DNA of 64,000 nt from Lysinibacter sp. HNR (GTDB lineage Bacteria; Actinomycetota; Actinomycetes; Actinomycetales; Microbacteriaceae). The stretch lies in contig NZ_CP121684.1 of assembly GCF_029760935.1 (NCBI RefSeq), positions 2,046,001-2,110,000 of the forward strand. Reading direction: 5' to 3'. Below are positions 33,060-41,748 of the stretch, piece after piece. A model generated the notes under the pieces. The model did no database searches, had not been told where the DNA came from, and worked only from the letters and a program-made list of their open reading frames with translations. Positions within the stretch are counted from its first letter, which is position 1. Each line of letters starts with the position of its first letter. Position numbers and translations under genes: made by a program.

Positions 33060-34496
33060 CTACTCACCGATATAGCTCATCACATGTTTGATGCGGGTGT
33101 AGTCTTCAAAACCGTACATTGACAGATCCTTGCCGTAACCCGAGTGTTTAAAACCGCCGTGTGGCATCTCAGCAACAATCGGGATATGCGTGTTAATCCA
33201 CACCGCGCCAAAGTCAAGACGCTTGGCAAATCGTTGTGCCCGCCCGTGATCTCTTGTCCACACCGAAGACGCTAGTCCATAATTCACACCGTTAGCCAGT
33301 CTCAGGGCTTCGACCTCATCAGTAAACGACTGCACGGTGATCACGGGACCAAAGATTTCATTTTGGATCACATCGTCATCCTGTCGCAGCCCGGTCACCA
33401 CCGTTGCCTCATAAAAATATCCCCGCGTGCCCTGACGTTTGCCACCCAGCTCCACTCTGGCGTGTGCCGGAAGGTTATCGACCACCGCGCTTACCCGCTG
33501 AAACTGACCGGCATTGTTAAGTGGGCCATAGAGTATGCCCTCTTCGTGCGGCGCACCCGTCTTAGCGTTCTGAGCCGCATAGGCCACCAGCCTGGCGACA
33601 AAGTCATCGTGGATAGACTCGTGCACGAGCAGTCGAGTTGCTGCAGTGCAGTCTTGACCCGCATTAAAGTATCCGGCGGCGGTAATACCCTCGACCGCCT
33701 GATCAAGGTCGGCATCGGGAAAAACGATTACGGGCGCTTTACCACCCAGTTCAAGATGGAGGCGTTTGAGGTCTTCGGAACCGGTCTTTGCCACCTCAAT
33801 TCCCGCACGCACAGAACCGGTAATAGACACCAGCTGCGGTGTCTTATGCTCCACCATCAGGTTACCCGTGGTGCGGTCACCCAACACCACGTTGAGGACG
33901 CCGGGAGGCAGAAATTCAGCGGCAACCTCCGCGAGTAGCAGGGTCGAGAGCGGGGTGGTATCCGAGGGCTTCAGCACGGTTGTGTTTCCCGCGGCCAGGG
34001 CCGGAGCAATCTTCCACACCGCCATGTTGAGCGGATAGTTCCACGGGGTCACCTGGGCGACAACCCCGATGGGCTCGCGACGAATGCTTGAAGTATGGTC
34101 GTTCATATACTCACCGGTCGCGCGTCCCTCAAGGACGCGTGCGGCCCCCGCAAAAAAGCGAATCTGGTCAATCGACGCGATAATCTCATCTTCGATAATG
34201 GATGCCCGGGGTTTGCCCGTATCAAGCGATTCCGCGTCTGCAAATTCTTCTATGCGCGCCTCCATGGCGTCGGCTATACGAAAAAGCGCTAGCTGACGCT
34301 CGGCGGGTGTTGACTCACCCCAGGTGGAAAAAGCGGCGTCGGCAGCCCGAAAGGCAGCGTTCACGTCTTCTTCATTGGAAACGGGTGAGAGCGCTATCAC
34401 CTCCTCGGTTGAGGGATCAATGACCTGAAAGGTGTCGTCTGAACGTGAGGAGACAAACTCCCCGTTAATAAAATTTTGCAATGTTTTTGAAGTCAT
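33060..34496 (-). CDS. patD: Gamma-aminobutyraldehyde dehydrogenase
   Basis: NAD-dependent aldehyde dehydrogenase of 478 residues. Catalytic Glu249 is in LELGGKAP and nucleophile Cys283 in FNAGQDCTAATR. Sequence style (NFINGEFV, FFAGAARVLEGRATGEYM, QVTPWNYPL) fits the aminobutyraldehyde/betaine-aldehyde group. It sits back to back with an Lrp regulator and a class III aminotransferase and near agmatine deiminase, so oxidation of 4-aminobutanal to GABA is the best reading. TAGTAT lies exactly six bases before the ATG, indicating a leaderless message. Confidence 0.88.
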   Translation of the reverse strand: MTSKTLQNFINGEFVSSRSDDTFQVIDPSTEEVIALSPVSNEEDVNAAFRAADAAFSTWGESTPAERQLALFRIADAMEARIEEFADAESLDTGKPRASIIEDEIIASIDQIRFFAGAARVLEGRATGEYMNDHTSSIRREPIGVVAQVTPWNYPLNMAVWKIAPALAAGNTTVLKPSDTTPLSTLLLAEVAAEFLPPGVLNVVLGDRTTGNLMVEHKTPQLVSITGSVRAGIEVAKTGSEDLKRLHLELGGKAPVIVFPDADLDQAVEGITAAGYFNAGQDCTAATRLLVHESIHDDFVARLVAYAAQNAKTGAPHEEGILYGPLNNAGQFQRVSAVVDNLPAHARVELGGKRQGTRGYFYEATVVTGLRQDDDVIQNEIFGPVITVQSFTDEVEALRLANGVNYGLASSVWTRDHGRAQRFAKRLDFGAVWINTHIPIVAEMPHGGFKHSGYGKDLSMYGFEDYTRIKHVMSYIGE

Positions 34497-34581
34497 GTCC
34501 CAATACTAAACATTTTCTAGGAAAAAACCAGATATTCCGGTCGAGATAGCCATAATCAACACGCTTAATCAACGAATTCCT

Positions 34582-34610
34582 TTGCAAAATTATGTTTTAA
34601 GTGCGAGAAT
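34582..34610 (+). promoter_or_regulatory. Promoter of the Lrp-type regulator and aminotransferase
   Basis: TTGCAA (34582-34587), 17-base spacer, GAGAAT (34605-34610), then six bases to the ATG of the regulator. The spacing implies a leaderless transcript. It lies in the 120-bp divergent region that also carries the dehydrogenase promoter, where an Lrp-type protein would bind. Confidence 0.55.
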
Positions 34611-34616
34611 CGCGTT

Positions 34617-35084
34617 ATGGGTCCGAAAACAAAACCGTTAACACTTGATGAGACCTCAAAGGCGATCATCGAGCAGCTCCAGGTGGACGGTCGGCGCTCA
34701 TACGCTGAGATTGGCAAAGCTGTGGGTTTAAGCGAGGCTGCTGTTCGTCAGCGCGTACAAAAACTCACTGAAGCCGGGGTGATGCAGATTGTTGCTGTCA
34801 CGGACCCCCTCCAGTTGGGGTTCCATCGCCAAGCCACCATCGGTATTCGTGTGACAGGCGATACCCGGAAAGTTGCCGACCGTCTCGCGCAGATCCCTTC
34901 CGTAAGCTACCTCATACTCACGGCAGGATCGTTCGACATCATGATTGAGGTCGTCTGCGAGAACGACTCCCACCTAGTTGACCTATTAAACTCTCAAATA
35001 CGGTCTCTACCGGAAGTCGTGTCCACTGAAACCTTTGTCTTTCTCGAACTCAGAAAACAACACTACGACTGGGGAACTCGATAA
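34617..35084 (+). CDS. Lrp/AsnC-family transcriptional regulator
   Basis: 155-residue feast/famine regulator. The N-terminal helix-turn-helix reads IIEQLQVDGRRSYAEIGKAVGLSEAAVRQRVQKLTEAGVMQIVAVTDP, and the C-terminal RAM ligand domain includes VSYLILTAGSFDIMIEVVCEND. It lies between the divergent aminobutyraldehyde dehydrogenase and the aminotransferase that starts two bases after its stop. That placement makes it the probable local regulator of polyamine or GABA degradation, with a pathway amine as likely effector. Confidence 0.92.
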   Translation: MGPKTKPLTLDETSKAIIEQLQVDGRRSYAEIGKAVGLSEAAVRQRVQKLTEAGVMQIVAVTDPLQLGFHRQATIGIRVTGDTRKVADRLAQIPSVSYLILTAGSFDIMIEVVCENDSHLVDLLNSQIRSLPEVVSTETFVFLELRKQHYDWGTR

Positions 35085-35086
35085 CT

Positions 35087-36475
35087 ATGTCATACAATCC
35101 ACAACAGCCCGGCGATAACGATTCGCTGCAAAAAAAGGCAAAAGACCACCTCTGGATGCACTTTACTCGCCAATCCACGGCGGACAATAGCAACGTGCCC
35201 CTCATCGTCAAGGGCGAGGGCCACCATATCTGGGACATTAACGGCAAAAAGTACTTTGATGGACTAGCTGGACTCTTTGTTGTTAACGCGGGGCACGGAC
35301 GCAAGCGTATCTCGCAGGCCGCTGCCGCACAGTCAGAACAGCTTGAGTTCATGCCGCTGTGGTCCTACGCTCACCCGGCCGCCATTGAGCTGGCTGACCG
35401 TCTTGCAGACTACGCACCCGGCGACCTCAACAAGGTTTTCTACTCCACGGGCGGAGGCGAGGCCGTTGAGACAGCATTCAAACTGGCAAAGCAGTACTGG
35501 AAGCTCATGGGAAAGCCCGGCAAGTACAAAGTCATTTCACGCCAGGTTGCCTACCACGGAACCCCACAGGGTGCCCTGGCAGTTACCGGTCTGCCCGATA
35601 TCAAGGAGATGTTTGAGCCGTTAACCCCCGGAGGCGTCCGCGTTCCCAACACCAACTTCTACCGGGCACCCGAACACGGCGACGATATCGAGGCCTTTGG
35701 CCTCTGGGCGGCTAACCGTATCGAGGAGCAGATTCTCGCCGAAGGACCCAACTCGGTGGCGGCGGTGTTTCTTGAACCCGTACAGAACTCCGGTGGCTGC
35801 TTCCCACCCCCTCCCGGATACTTCAAGCGTGTACGCGAAATCTGTGACCAATACGACGTGCTGCTGGTAAGCGACGAAGTCATCTGTGCTTTTGGACGCG
35901 TTGGTGAGATATTCGCCTGCAACGCCTACGGCTATGTCCCCGACATGATCACCTGCGCAAAGGGGCTCACCAGTGGATACTCCCCTCTCGGAGCAACCAT
36001 CATCTCGGATCGACTCTACGAGCCCTTTGCCAGCGGAGACGAAACCTTCTACCACGGATACACATTCGGTGGTCACCCCGTCTCCTGTGCCGCAGCTCTG
36101 GAGAATCTAGACATCTTCGAAGAGGAAAAACTGACTGATCACGTCAAGGAAAACTCTCCGCTCTTCCGCGCAGAGCTGGAAAAGCTGCTGGACCTCCCCA
36201 TCGTTGGTGACGTCCGTGGCGATGGATACTTCTTTGGAATTGAGCTGGTGAAGGACAAGGCTACCAAGGAAACCTTTAACGACGACGAGGCAGAGCGACT
36301 GCTGCGCGGTTTCCTCTCGGGCGCACTCTACGATGCAGGACTCTACTGCCGCGCCGACGACCGTGGCGACCCCGTTGTGCAGCTTGCGCCGCCGCTGACC
36401 ATCGGTCCCAAAGAGTTTGCAGAGATCGAGCAGATCCTCCGCGGGGTACTCACCGAGGGCTGGAGCAAAATCTAG
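35087..36475 (+). CDS. Class III aminotransferase, probable putrescine/diamine:pyruvate transaminase
   Basis: PLP-dependent omega-aminotransferase of 462 residues. The Schiff-base lysine is K292 in DMITCAKGLTSGYSPLGA; the SDEVICAFGR metal/PLP segment and YHGYTFGGHPVSCAAAL are also typical. Homologous enzymes transfer the amino group from putrescine or similar diamines to pyruvate. Context (agmatine deiminase, aminobutyraldehyde dehydrogenase, shared Lrp regulator) supports putrescine, but beta-alanine or taurine transaminases are close relatives. Co-transcribed with the regulator and followed by a strong terminator. Confidence 0.85.
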   Translation: MSYNPQQPGDNDSLQKKAKDHLWMHFTRQSTADNSNVPLIVKGEGHHIWDINGKKYFDGLAGLFVVNAGHGRKRISQAAAAQSEQLEFMPLWSYAHPAAIELADRLADYAPGDLNKVFYSTGGGEAVETAFKLAKQYWKLMGKPGKYKVISRQVAYHGTPQGALAVTGLPDIKEMFEPLTPGGVRVPNTNFYRAPEHGDDIEAFGLWAANRIEEQILAEGPNSVAAVFLEPVQNSGGCFPPPPGYFKRVREICDQYDVLLVSDEVICAFGRVGEIFACNAYGYVPDMITCAKGLTSGYSPLGATIISDRLYEPFASGDETFYHGYTFGGHPVSCAAALENLDIFEEEKLTDHVKENSPLFRAELEKLLDLPIVGDVRGDGYFFGIELVKDKATKETFNDDEAERLLRGFLSGALYDAGLYCRADDRGDPVVQLAPPLTIGPKEFAEIEQILRGVLTEGWSKI

Positions 36476-36502
36476 GGCATAATCTTCACCGTCTAAAGTT
36501 GG

Positions 36503-36550
36503 TCAGGGTGTGGGGTAGAGACTCGTGGAAGTTTCTATCCCACACCCTGA
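36503..36550 (+). terminator. Terminator after the aminotransferase gene
   Basis: TCAGGGTGTGGGGTAGA pairs with TCTATCCCACACCCTGA (17 positions, one G-U) around a 14-base loop, followed by TTTA. It lies 28 bases after the stop codon. Confidence 0.8.
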
Positions 36551-36679
36551 TTTACATCTGGTATCGGGCGCAAACGAACTGCCGAGGCGGCCCTACGCGC
36601 GTTATTGAGCACAAGGCCGCATCAGTGGCGTGTCTGCCCTATATATTTGTGCAGCGCAGTGAGTGTGTAGAACAGCCCT

Positions 36680-37729
36680 CTACACGCTGGGTTGCTGCTG
36701 CGTGATGCAGTGGATACCGCCGCCGCCCGCAAAGATTGATCGCGCATCCACCGTTACCACACGACGCCCGGGGTATGCCTGCGCAAGAATCTCCGCAGCC
36801 CGATCATCGTTCGAATCGTTAAAGGAGCACGCGACAACTCCCCCGTTAACCACCAGATGATTAATATAGCTGTAGTCCACCCACCCCCTGTCATCACGCA
36901 GAGTGGCCGGAGCGGGAACACGCACAATCTCTAGTTCGCGACCCGCCGCATCCGTTTGCTCCTGTAAAAGATCAACGGTTTGTTGACTCACCCCATAGTC
37001 TGGGTGTTCGGGATTCTCCTGATCGTGCACCAATACCACTCCCGGACGAGCAAAAGTAGCAACAATATCTACGTGACCGCGGGTACCAAACTCCTGGTAG
37101 TCACGGGTGAGACCACGCGGCAACCAAATCACCTTAGAGACGCCAAGTGTGCGTCTCAGCTCCGCCTCGATATCACCGTGAGTTTTACCGGGATTACGCC
37201 CGGGGTCAAGCTGCACCGTCTCCGTAACAAGCACGGTTCCCTCACCATCAACATGAATTCCACCGCCCTCGTTCACAATGGGCGAGTCGATGAGTTCGGC
37301 TCCCGCCCACCCCGCAACCGTAGCGGCCACCTTTTCGTCTTTGTCCCACTCGGCCCATTCCTGAGCACCCCAACCGTTAAATATCCAGTTCACAGCGCCC
37401 AAACGACGCTTACCGGCGGCATCGGGTTGGCTCACAACAAAGGTGGGCCCCATATCGCGAACCCAGGCGTCATTAAGCGGAGTAACCTTGAGGGTAATTC
37501 CCTCGTCGAGGTAGGGGGCCGCAACCTCTACGTCGCGGGGATCAACGATAACCGTCACGGGTTCAAACTCCGCCACCGCATTGGCTACAGCGGCCCAGGC
37601 ACGCCGAACCGATTCGATTTCCTCTGAACTTTCACCGAGTGAGTACCCGTCTGTTGGCCAGGCCACCCAGGTGCGCTCGTGAGGGACTCCCTCCCAGGGC
37701 ATAACCCACGGCATCACGGATCGATTCAT
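36680..37729 (-). CDS. aguA: Agmatine deiminase
   Basis: Hydrolase of the amidinotransferase superfamily converting agmatine to N-carbamoylputrescine and ammonia. Of 349 residues, recognisable segments are MPWEGVPHERTWVAWP, NDAWVRDMGPTFVV, GGGIHVDGEGTVLVTE, RGHVDIVATFARPGVVLVH and the C-terminal GGGGIHCITQQQP containing the nucleophile Cys341. AAGGAG precedes the ATG. N-carbamoylputrescine amidase (AguB) is not next to it. Upstream there is a CTAGTT/AACTAG dyad. Convergent with the aminotransferase, completing the polyamine group. Confidence 0.95.
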   Translation of the reverse strand: MNRSVMPWVMPWEGVPHERTWVAWPTDGYSLGESSEEIESVRRAWAAVANAVAEFEPVTVIVDPRDVEVAAPYLDEGITLKVTPLNDAWVRDMGPTFVVSQPDAAGKRRLGAVNWIFNGWGAQEWAEWDKDEKVAATVAGWAGAELIDSPIVNEGGGIHVDGEGTVLVTETVQLDPGRNPGKTHGDIEAELRRTLGVSKVIWLPRGLTRDYQEFGTRGHVDIVATFARPGVVLVHDQENPEHPDYGVSQQTVDLLQEQTDAAGRELEIVRVPAPATLRDDRGWVDYSYINHLVVNGGVVACSFNDSNDDRAAEILAQAYPGRRVVTVDARSIFAGGGGIHCITQQQPSV

Positions 37730-37780
37730 GTGCAGACTCCTTATAACTTTTATACCGTCAACGTTCTAGAATCCTTGTAA

Positions 37781-37794
37781 CTAGTTAAAACTAG
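37781..37794. promoter_or_regulatory. Possible operator upstream of aguA
   Basis: Inverted repeat CTAGTT-AA-AACTAG about 50 bases upstream of the aguA start, in an AT-rich promoter region that also contains TTGACG on the minus strand. No matching repeat was found at the nearby Lrp-controlled promoters, so the regulator is unknown. Confidence 0.3.
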
Positions 37795-37901
37795 ACTATC
37801 CCTGCAACCTTACGTCCGATAGTGCCGCCACACCCCTTATAACGCTTAAGGGAAAGCAGAAAATCGCCTGAGCACAACGTGAACGTCAACAGCGTCTGTC
37901 G

Positions 37902-39380
37902 CTAAAATAGCGCTTCAATGGGACCACGCGCAAAATACAATGAGAACCCTGCCGCTACAACCCAGAGCAGTGGACTCACCGTTCGTATGCGCCCGGAAAA
38001 CGCGTGGATAAGAACCCAGCTGATAAATCCCACACCAATTCCATTGGCAATCGAATAGGTGAGCGGCATCACAATAATGGTGAGAAAGGCGGGCAATGCA
38101 ATCGCAAAATCACTAAAGTTGATGTCGCGGATCTGAACAACCATGAGGGCTCCCACCACGACAAGCGCAGCCGCAGCGGCTTCCAGGGGAACGGCAAGCG
38201 TGAGGGGGGTAAAGAACATGGCGGCCAGGAAGAGCAAACCTGTAATGACATTGGCAAACCCGGTACGGGCCCCCTCACCAACACCCGCCGCCGAGTCCAC
38301 AAATATGGTATTTGACGACACCGAAGCTGCGCCACCGGCAACAGCCCCCACTCCCTCAACAACAAGTGCGGATTTCAGACGGGGGAAGTTGCCCCTCTCG
38401 TCAGCAAGCCCGGCTGCCTTGCTGAGGCCGGTGAGGGTGCCCATAGCGTCAAAGAAATTTGTAAAGACCAGGGTAAAAACAAGCATGCTGGCGGCAAGCA
38501 CACCGATACGTTCAAAGGCCCCAAAGCTAAAATGACCCAGAAGTCCCAGGTCGGGCATCGCGATTAACTGCCCAGGAATCTCTGGAACGTTGAGGTTCCA
38601 TCCCCCCGCACTCACATAGCTGGGACCCAGTTTAAAAATAGCTTCCACCACAATCGCCAATATGGTTGTTCCCAGGATTCCAATAAGCAGAGCCCCGCGA
38701 ATCTTGCGAGCGGTCAGCACCCCCATCACAACCAGTCCGATGACAAACACGAGGGTGGGAAGAGTAGCGATAGAGCCCTCCTCCCCCAGCTGAACCGGTG
38801 GAGAAGGATTACCACTCGATCGCACAAAGCCGGAATTGACAAAACCGATAAAAGCAATGAAGAGTCCGATACCCACCGTGATCGCCGTCTTCAACTGCGC
38901 GGGAACCGCATTAAAGATAAGGGTGCGAAGTCCTGTTGACGCCAGGAGGACGATAAGAAGGCCGTTAATAACCACAAGCCCCATGGCTTCGGCCCAGGTC
39001 ACCTGGCCCACAACGCTCACCGCAAGAAACGAGTTAATCCCGAGGCCCGCGGCAATACCGTAGGGTAGGTTGGCAACAAGCCCCAGCAGAATGGTAAGTA
39101 CACCGGCGGTGAGTGAGGTGGCCGCACCAACCTGAGCGGCGTCCAACCACCCACCCTGCACGTCCAGGGTGGCGGCCTCTCTGCTGTGTCCACCCAAGAT
39201 GAGGGGGTTGAGCACAACGATGTAGGCCATCGTTACAAAAGTAACGAGCCCTCCCCTCACCTCCCTACCCAGGTTAGAACCGCGCTCCGTGATACGAAAG
39301 AACTTGTCAACTAAGTGTTTAAAACCTGACGGATACTGCTGGCCAGAGACGCTTGAAGAGGGGTTTTGAGGTTCTTGCAC
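37902..39380 (-). CDS. NCS2-family purine permease (adenine/guanine/hypoxanthine type)
   Basis: 492-residue AzgA/PbuG-type transporter with about 12-14 membrane helices. Family segments include GGLVTFVTMAYIVVLNPLIL, GLGINSFLA, FTNFFDAMGTLTGLSKAAGL and VEGVGAVAGGAASVSSNTIFVDSAAGVGEG. It imports nucleobases with protons. The GTG start is followed by an intact frame, but the DNA from the start codon to about codon 35 is also present 1.77 kb upstream because an insertion sequence landed here and duplicated it. The -10 (TACTAT, six bases before the GTG) is retained; the native upstream region is separated by 1.65 kb. Expression may therefore be reduced or IS-driven. Confidence 0.93.
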   Translation of the reverse strand: MQEPQNPSSSVSGQQYPSGFKHLVDKFFRITERGSNLGREVRGGLVTFVTMAYIVVLNPLILGGHSREAATLDVQGGWLDAAQVGAATSLTAGVLTILLGLVANLPYGIAAGLGINSFLAVSVVGQVTWAEAMGLVVINGLLIVLLASTGLRTLIFNAVPAQLKTAITVGIGLFIAFIGFVNSGFVRSSGNPSPPVQLGEEGSIATLPTLVFVIGLVVMGVLTARKIRGALLIGILGTTILAIVVEAIFKLGPSYVSAGGWNLNVPEIPGQLIAMPDLGLLGHFSFGAFERIGVLAASMLVFTLVFTNFFDAMGTLTGLSKAAGLADERGNFPRLKSALVVEGVGAVAGGAASVSSNTIFVDSAAGVGEGARTGFANVITGLLFLAAMFFTPLTLAVPLEAAAAALVVVGALMVVQIRDINFSDFAIALPAFLTIIVMPLTYSIANGIGVGFISWVLIHAFSGRIRTVSPLLWVVAAGFSLYFARGPIEALF

Positions 39381-39392
39381 TACAACATAGTA
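39276..39392. repeat. Left copy of 117-bp direct repeat (IS target duplication)
   Basis: Identical to 41043-41159, with the IS lying exactly between the copies. It covers the permease -10, start codon and first roughly 35 codons. The bases on either side of the two copies differ, fixing the length at 117. Confidence 0.95.
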
Positions 39393-41042
39393 CCTGAGTT
39401 GACCGGTTTAGTGCCCCGCGCCCGAGTCACCGAGCCGGGTCAATAGCTCACGTACTTCTGCCGGTATCGCGGCTGGAACAATATGCTCCACACCCTCGAT
39501 CCTGATCACCCCGTCTTGTACCCGGGCAAGTTGCTGCACGAACTTCTTCACCGATACCCCGGTTGCTTCTTGAATATGCCGTGAGACCGCGATCGCGCAG
39601 AACACAACCGTGAGATGCGCCTCGATCTTCTCCCGATGCCGGTGATAGATCGGCCTGGCTTTGAGGTCAGTCTTCGCCATCCGAAATGACGCCTCAACAT
39701 TGAAGAGCTGATGGTATGCATCAATCACCCTCAGCGCGCTCACCGTTAAGACAGGTAGATTCGTGACATACCCCTTGATCCCCGCCCGCTGCCTAGCCGA
39801 TTCCACCAAAACCTGATCAATGCTCTTGGCTGCGCCACTGATCTTCACGAACCGACTCTTTTTCACAGGCGTGGTCCCGGCAACGACCTTTTTCGCTTTC
39901 TCGAGTTGTTTCTCGATATTACGCAGATCCAGACGGGCACGTTTCTCACGGTACTGATACACCACCCGCCGTTCACGCCGCCTTTCACCTTGACCAAACC
40001 ACTGTCGACACTCAAATACCTGCCCGTCACAGAGTTCAGAACCATCGTGTTGATACTCGGTAACCTCAGGTGGAGTCTTCGCGATCCGGGACCCCACAAT
40101 GAACGAGTAACCAGCCGTCTCTAACGCGAGAAGATTCGCTGCGGAGAGCATACCTGCGTCACACACAACACTCACCGTCACCTCGGGATGCTGCGCCCGA
40201 AACCTGTCGAGCACGGGCACGAGAGTGAGCGTTTCAGCTGTGTTCCCCTCGAACGAATGTAACTGCAGCGGGAACCCGTGTTCGTCAACGAGAAGCCCCA
40301 GCACGATCTGGGGTTCGAGCCTGCGTTCTTTGGAGAGACCAGGCTTGCGATACTCATCCTCTTGCTCGACGTAGAAGAACAGTGTGGTGACGTCGTAGAG
40401 CACCAACGTGAGGTGCTCAGTCCCCCGGAACGCGACGCAGGCAGCAGAGAACTTATCACGATAGTTGCCCTTCGCGGCCTGGTTCAATGACCGGTGAATG
40501 CCACTATACGAGGGCGCTTTGAGTCCGAGATTATCAAGGATACGGATCGTATCGAGTTTGGAAGAGGGCTCGATGATACGCGCGATCACGAGGTCACGAA
40601 ATACCCGATCGTTCACAGCATCAGTGAAACCAAGCCGGTCGTAAACGCTGACGAGAGTGTCGTAGAGCACACGCGAGTAAGAGTGCTGCATCGTGATACG
40701 CGGCCCGGCAGGATCGGCTGGGGTATCGATCTGGAGTTCTGTCTGACCGGTAGCCTGAGCGCGTTCCCTGATGCGAGTTTTCGCGGTCTGGACCATGAAC
40801 TCGAGTTCCAGATCAGTGTGCGCGGAACCGATATGTTCAATAATGCTGCGCACCCCGCGCGTTTTCGACACGATCTGCACCGCGGTCGCACCTGACCCGG
40901 TTTTCACACGGCGTACGTATTCACCCATGAAACCAGGGTACAGACACCCCCCTTAGTGCCCCGACCGTGCTGCTACTCTCGCGTAAACAAGCCATTCCCC
41001 GAGCCAAAATAGGCAAGACCACCAAAAAACGGTCAACTCAGG
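39393..41042 (-). mobile_element. IS1634-type insertion sequence (1650 bp) with 13-bp inverted repeats
   Basis: Ends are CCTGAGTTGACCG at 39393-39405 and CGGTCAACTCAGG at 41030-41042, a perfect 13-bp inverted repeat. It contains one intact transposase gene. The flanking 117-bp direct repeat fits what is known for this IS group (IS1634, IS1549), which generates unusually long and variable target duplications. Identity of the duplication and an intact gene suggest a recent insertion. Confidence 0.93.
39408..40928 (-). CDS. IS1634-family transposase (IS4-superfamily DDE)
   Basis: 506-residue transposase with an uninterrupted frame that fills its IS. The core includes HLTLVLYDVTTLFFY with the probable first catalytic Asp, VTVSVVCDAGMLSAANLLAL with the second, and the C-terminal VEASFRMAKTDLKARPIYHR, which fits the IS4/IS1634 Y-(2)-R-(3)-E-(6)-K region carrying the Glu. 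The IEAHLTVVFCAIAVSRHIQE segment follows, as usual in this family. Start ATG 40928. All expected parts are present, so the element may be active. Confidence 0.92.
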   Translation of the reverse strand: MGEYVRRVKTGSGATAVQIVSKTRGVRSIIEHIGSAHTDLELEFMVQTAKTRIRERAQATGQTELQIDTPADPAGPRITMQHSYSRVLYDTLVSVYDRLGFTDAVNDRVFRDLVIARIIEPSSKLDTIRILDNLGLKAPSYSGIHRSLNQAAKGNYRDKFSAACVAFRGTEHLTLVLYDVTTLFFYVEQEDEYRKPGLSKERRLEPQIVLGLLVDEHGFPLQLHSFEGNTAETLTLVPVLDRFRAQHPEVTVSVVCDAGMLSAANLLALETAGYSFIVGSRIAKTPPEVTEYQHDGSELCDGQVFECRQWFGQGERRRERRVVYQYREKRARLDLRNIEKQLEKAKKVVAGTTPVKKSRFVKISGAAKSIDQVLVESARQRAGIKGYVTNLPVLTVSALRVIDAYHQLFNVEASFRMAKTDLKARPIYHRHREKIEAHLTVVFCAIAVSRHIQEATGVSVKKFVQQLARVQDGVIRIEGVEHIVPAAIPAEVRELLTRLGDSGAGH

Positions 41043-41147
41043 AGAACCGCGCTCCGTGATACGAAAGAACTTGTCAACTAAGTGTTTAAAACCTGACGGA
41101 TACTGCTGGCCAGAGACGCTTGAAGAGGGGTTTTGAGGTTCTTGCAC
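40953..41147 (-). pseudogene. Orphan 5' fragment of the purine permease upstream of the IS
   Basis: The right copy of the 117-bp repeat keeps the permease start (GTG 41147) and the native upstream promoter. It reads MQEPQNPSSSVSGQQYP... for about 35 codons and then runs into the IS (ERGSPELTVFWW...), stopping at 40953. If translated it would give a 64-residue peptide without membrane helices. It is a by-product of the target duplication. Confidence 0.85.
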
Positions 41148-41159
41148 TACAACATAGTA
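41043..41159. repeat. Right copy of 117-bp direct repeat (IS target duplication)
   Basis: Exact copy of 39276-39392. Here it remains joined to the original upstream sequence of the permease, showing which side was the native promoter. Confidence 0.95.
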
Positions 41160-41205
41160 GCGTGCCGGGGAAACCACTTAGAGCTTCCCACGAAAAGATC
41201 AAACC

Positions 41206-41247
41206 AAAAAACGAGCCCCCGCTGCCGTAGGGCAACGAGGGACTCGT
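41206..41247 (-). terminator. Terminator after rpsO
   Basis: Minus-strand hairpin with arms ACGAGTCCCTCGTTGCC and GGCAGCGGGGGCTCGT around a TACG tetraloop region, followed by TTTTTT. It lies about 55 bases after the rpsO stop. Confidence 0.85.
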
Positions 41248-41302
41248 GGAATTTTCCAACATCACGGGGGCCGGAAACGACCACCCCGTGAATGGGACGC
41301 AA

Positions 41303-41572
41303 TTAGCGACGCAGCCCCAGGCGCTCGATCAACGAGCGGTAACGGGTGATGTCAACCTGCTGAAGGTAACCCAGCAGGCGGCGACGCTGGCCCACGAGCA
41401 AAAGTAGTCCACGACGTGAATGGTGGTCGTGCTTGTGCTCCTTGAGATGCTCGGTGAGATCTTTGATCCGCTGAGTCATAATGGCCGCCTGAACCTCAGG
41501 GGAACCTGTGTCACCCGGGTGGGTTGCGTACTCTTCGATGATGGCTTTCTTAACACTGGCTTCAAGTGCCAT
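41303..41572 (-). CDS. rpsO: 30S ribosomal protein S15
   Basis: Small-subunit protein that binds 16S rRNA early in assembly. The 89-residue product starts [30 protein letters not shown] and ends [12 protein letters not shown], the full family length. Start ATG 41572 has AAGGAGAAGGG upstream; the open frame beyond it is non-coding. In many actinobacteria rpsO precedes pnp, but here the downstream side is the IS-disrupted permease. Confidence 0.97.
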   Translation of the reverse strand: MALEASVKKAIIEEYATHPGDTGSPEVQAAIMTQRIKDLTEHLKEHKHDHHSRRGLLLLVGQRRRLLGYLQQVDITRYRSLIERLGLRR

Positions 41573-41748
41573 AGTGATTCCCTTCTCCTTCGCTGCGCGG
41601 CGCCCTGGGCAGGATACCCGAGCTCTCTTTATCCGCGGCCGTTCAAACGGCAACCGATTTATAATAGCAGATTCTAGACGTTGTTACCCGCTTCCTATTG
41701 GAGCCTCCGGTCGGCACTCTCCTGTTTATCACGCGGAGAACTCGGGGG

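Noticed and set aside
36499-36705. 68-codon rightward frame after the aminotransferase
   Set aside because: It overlaps the strong terminator hairpin and the convergent aguA end and shows no protein signal.
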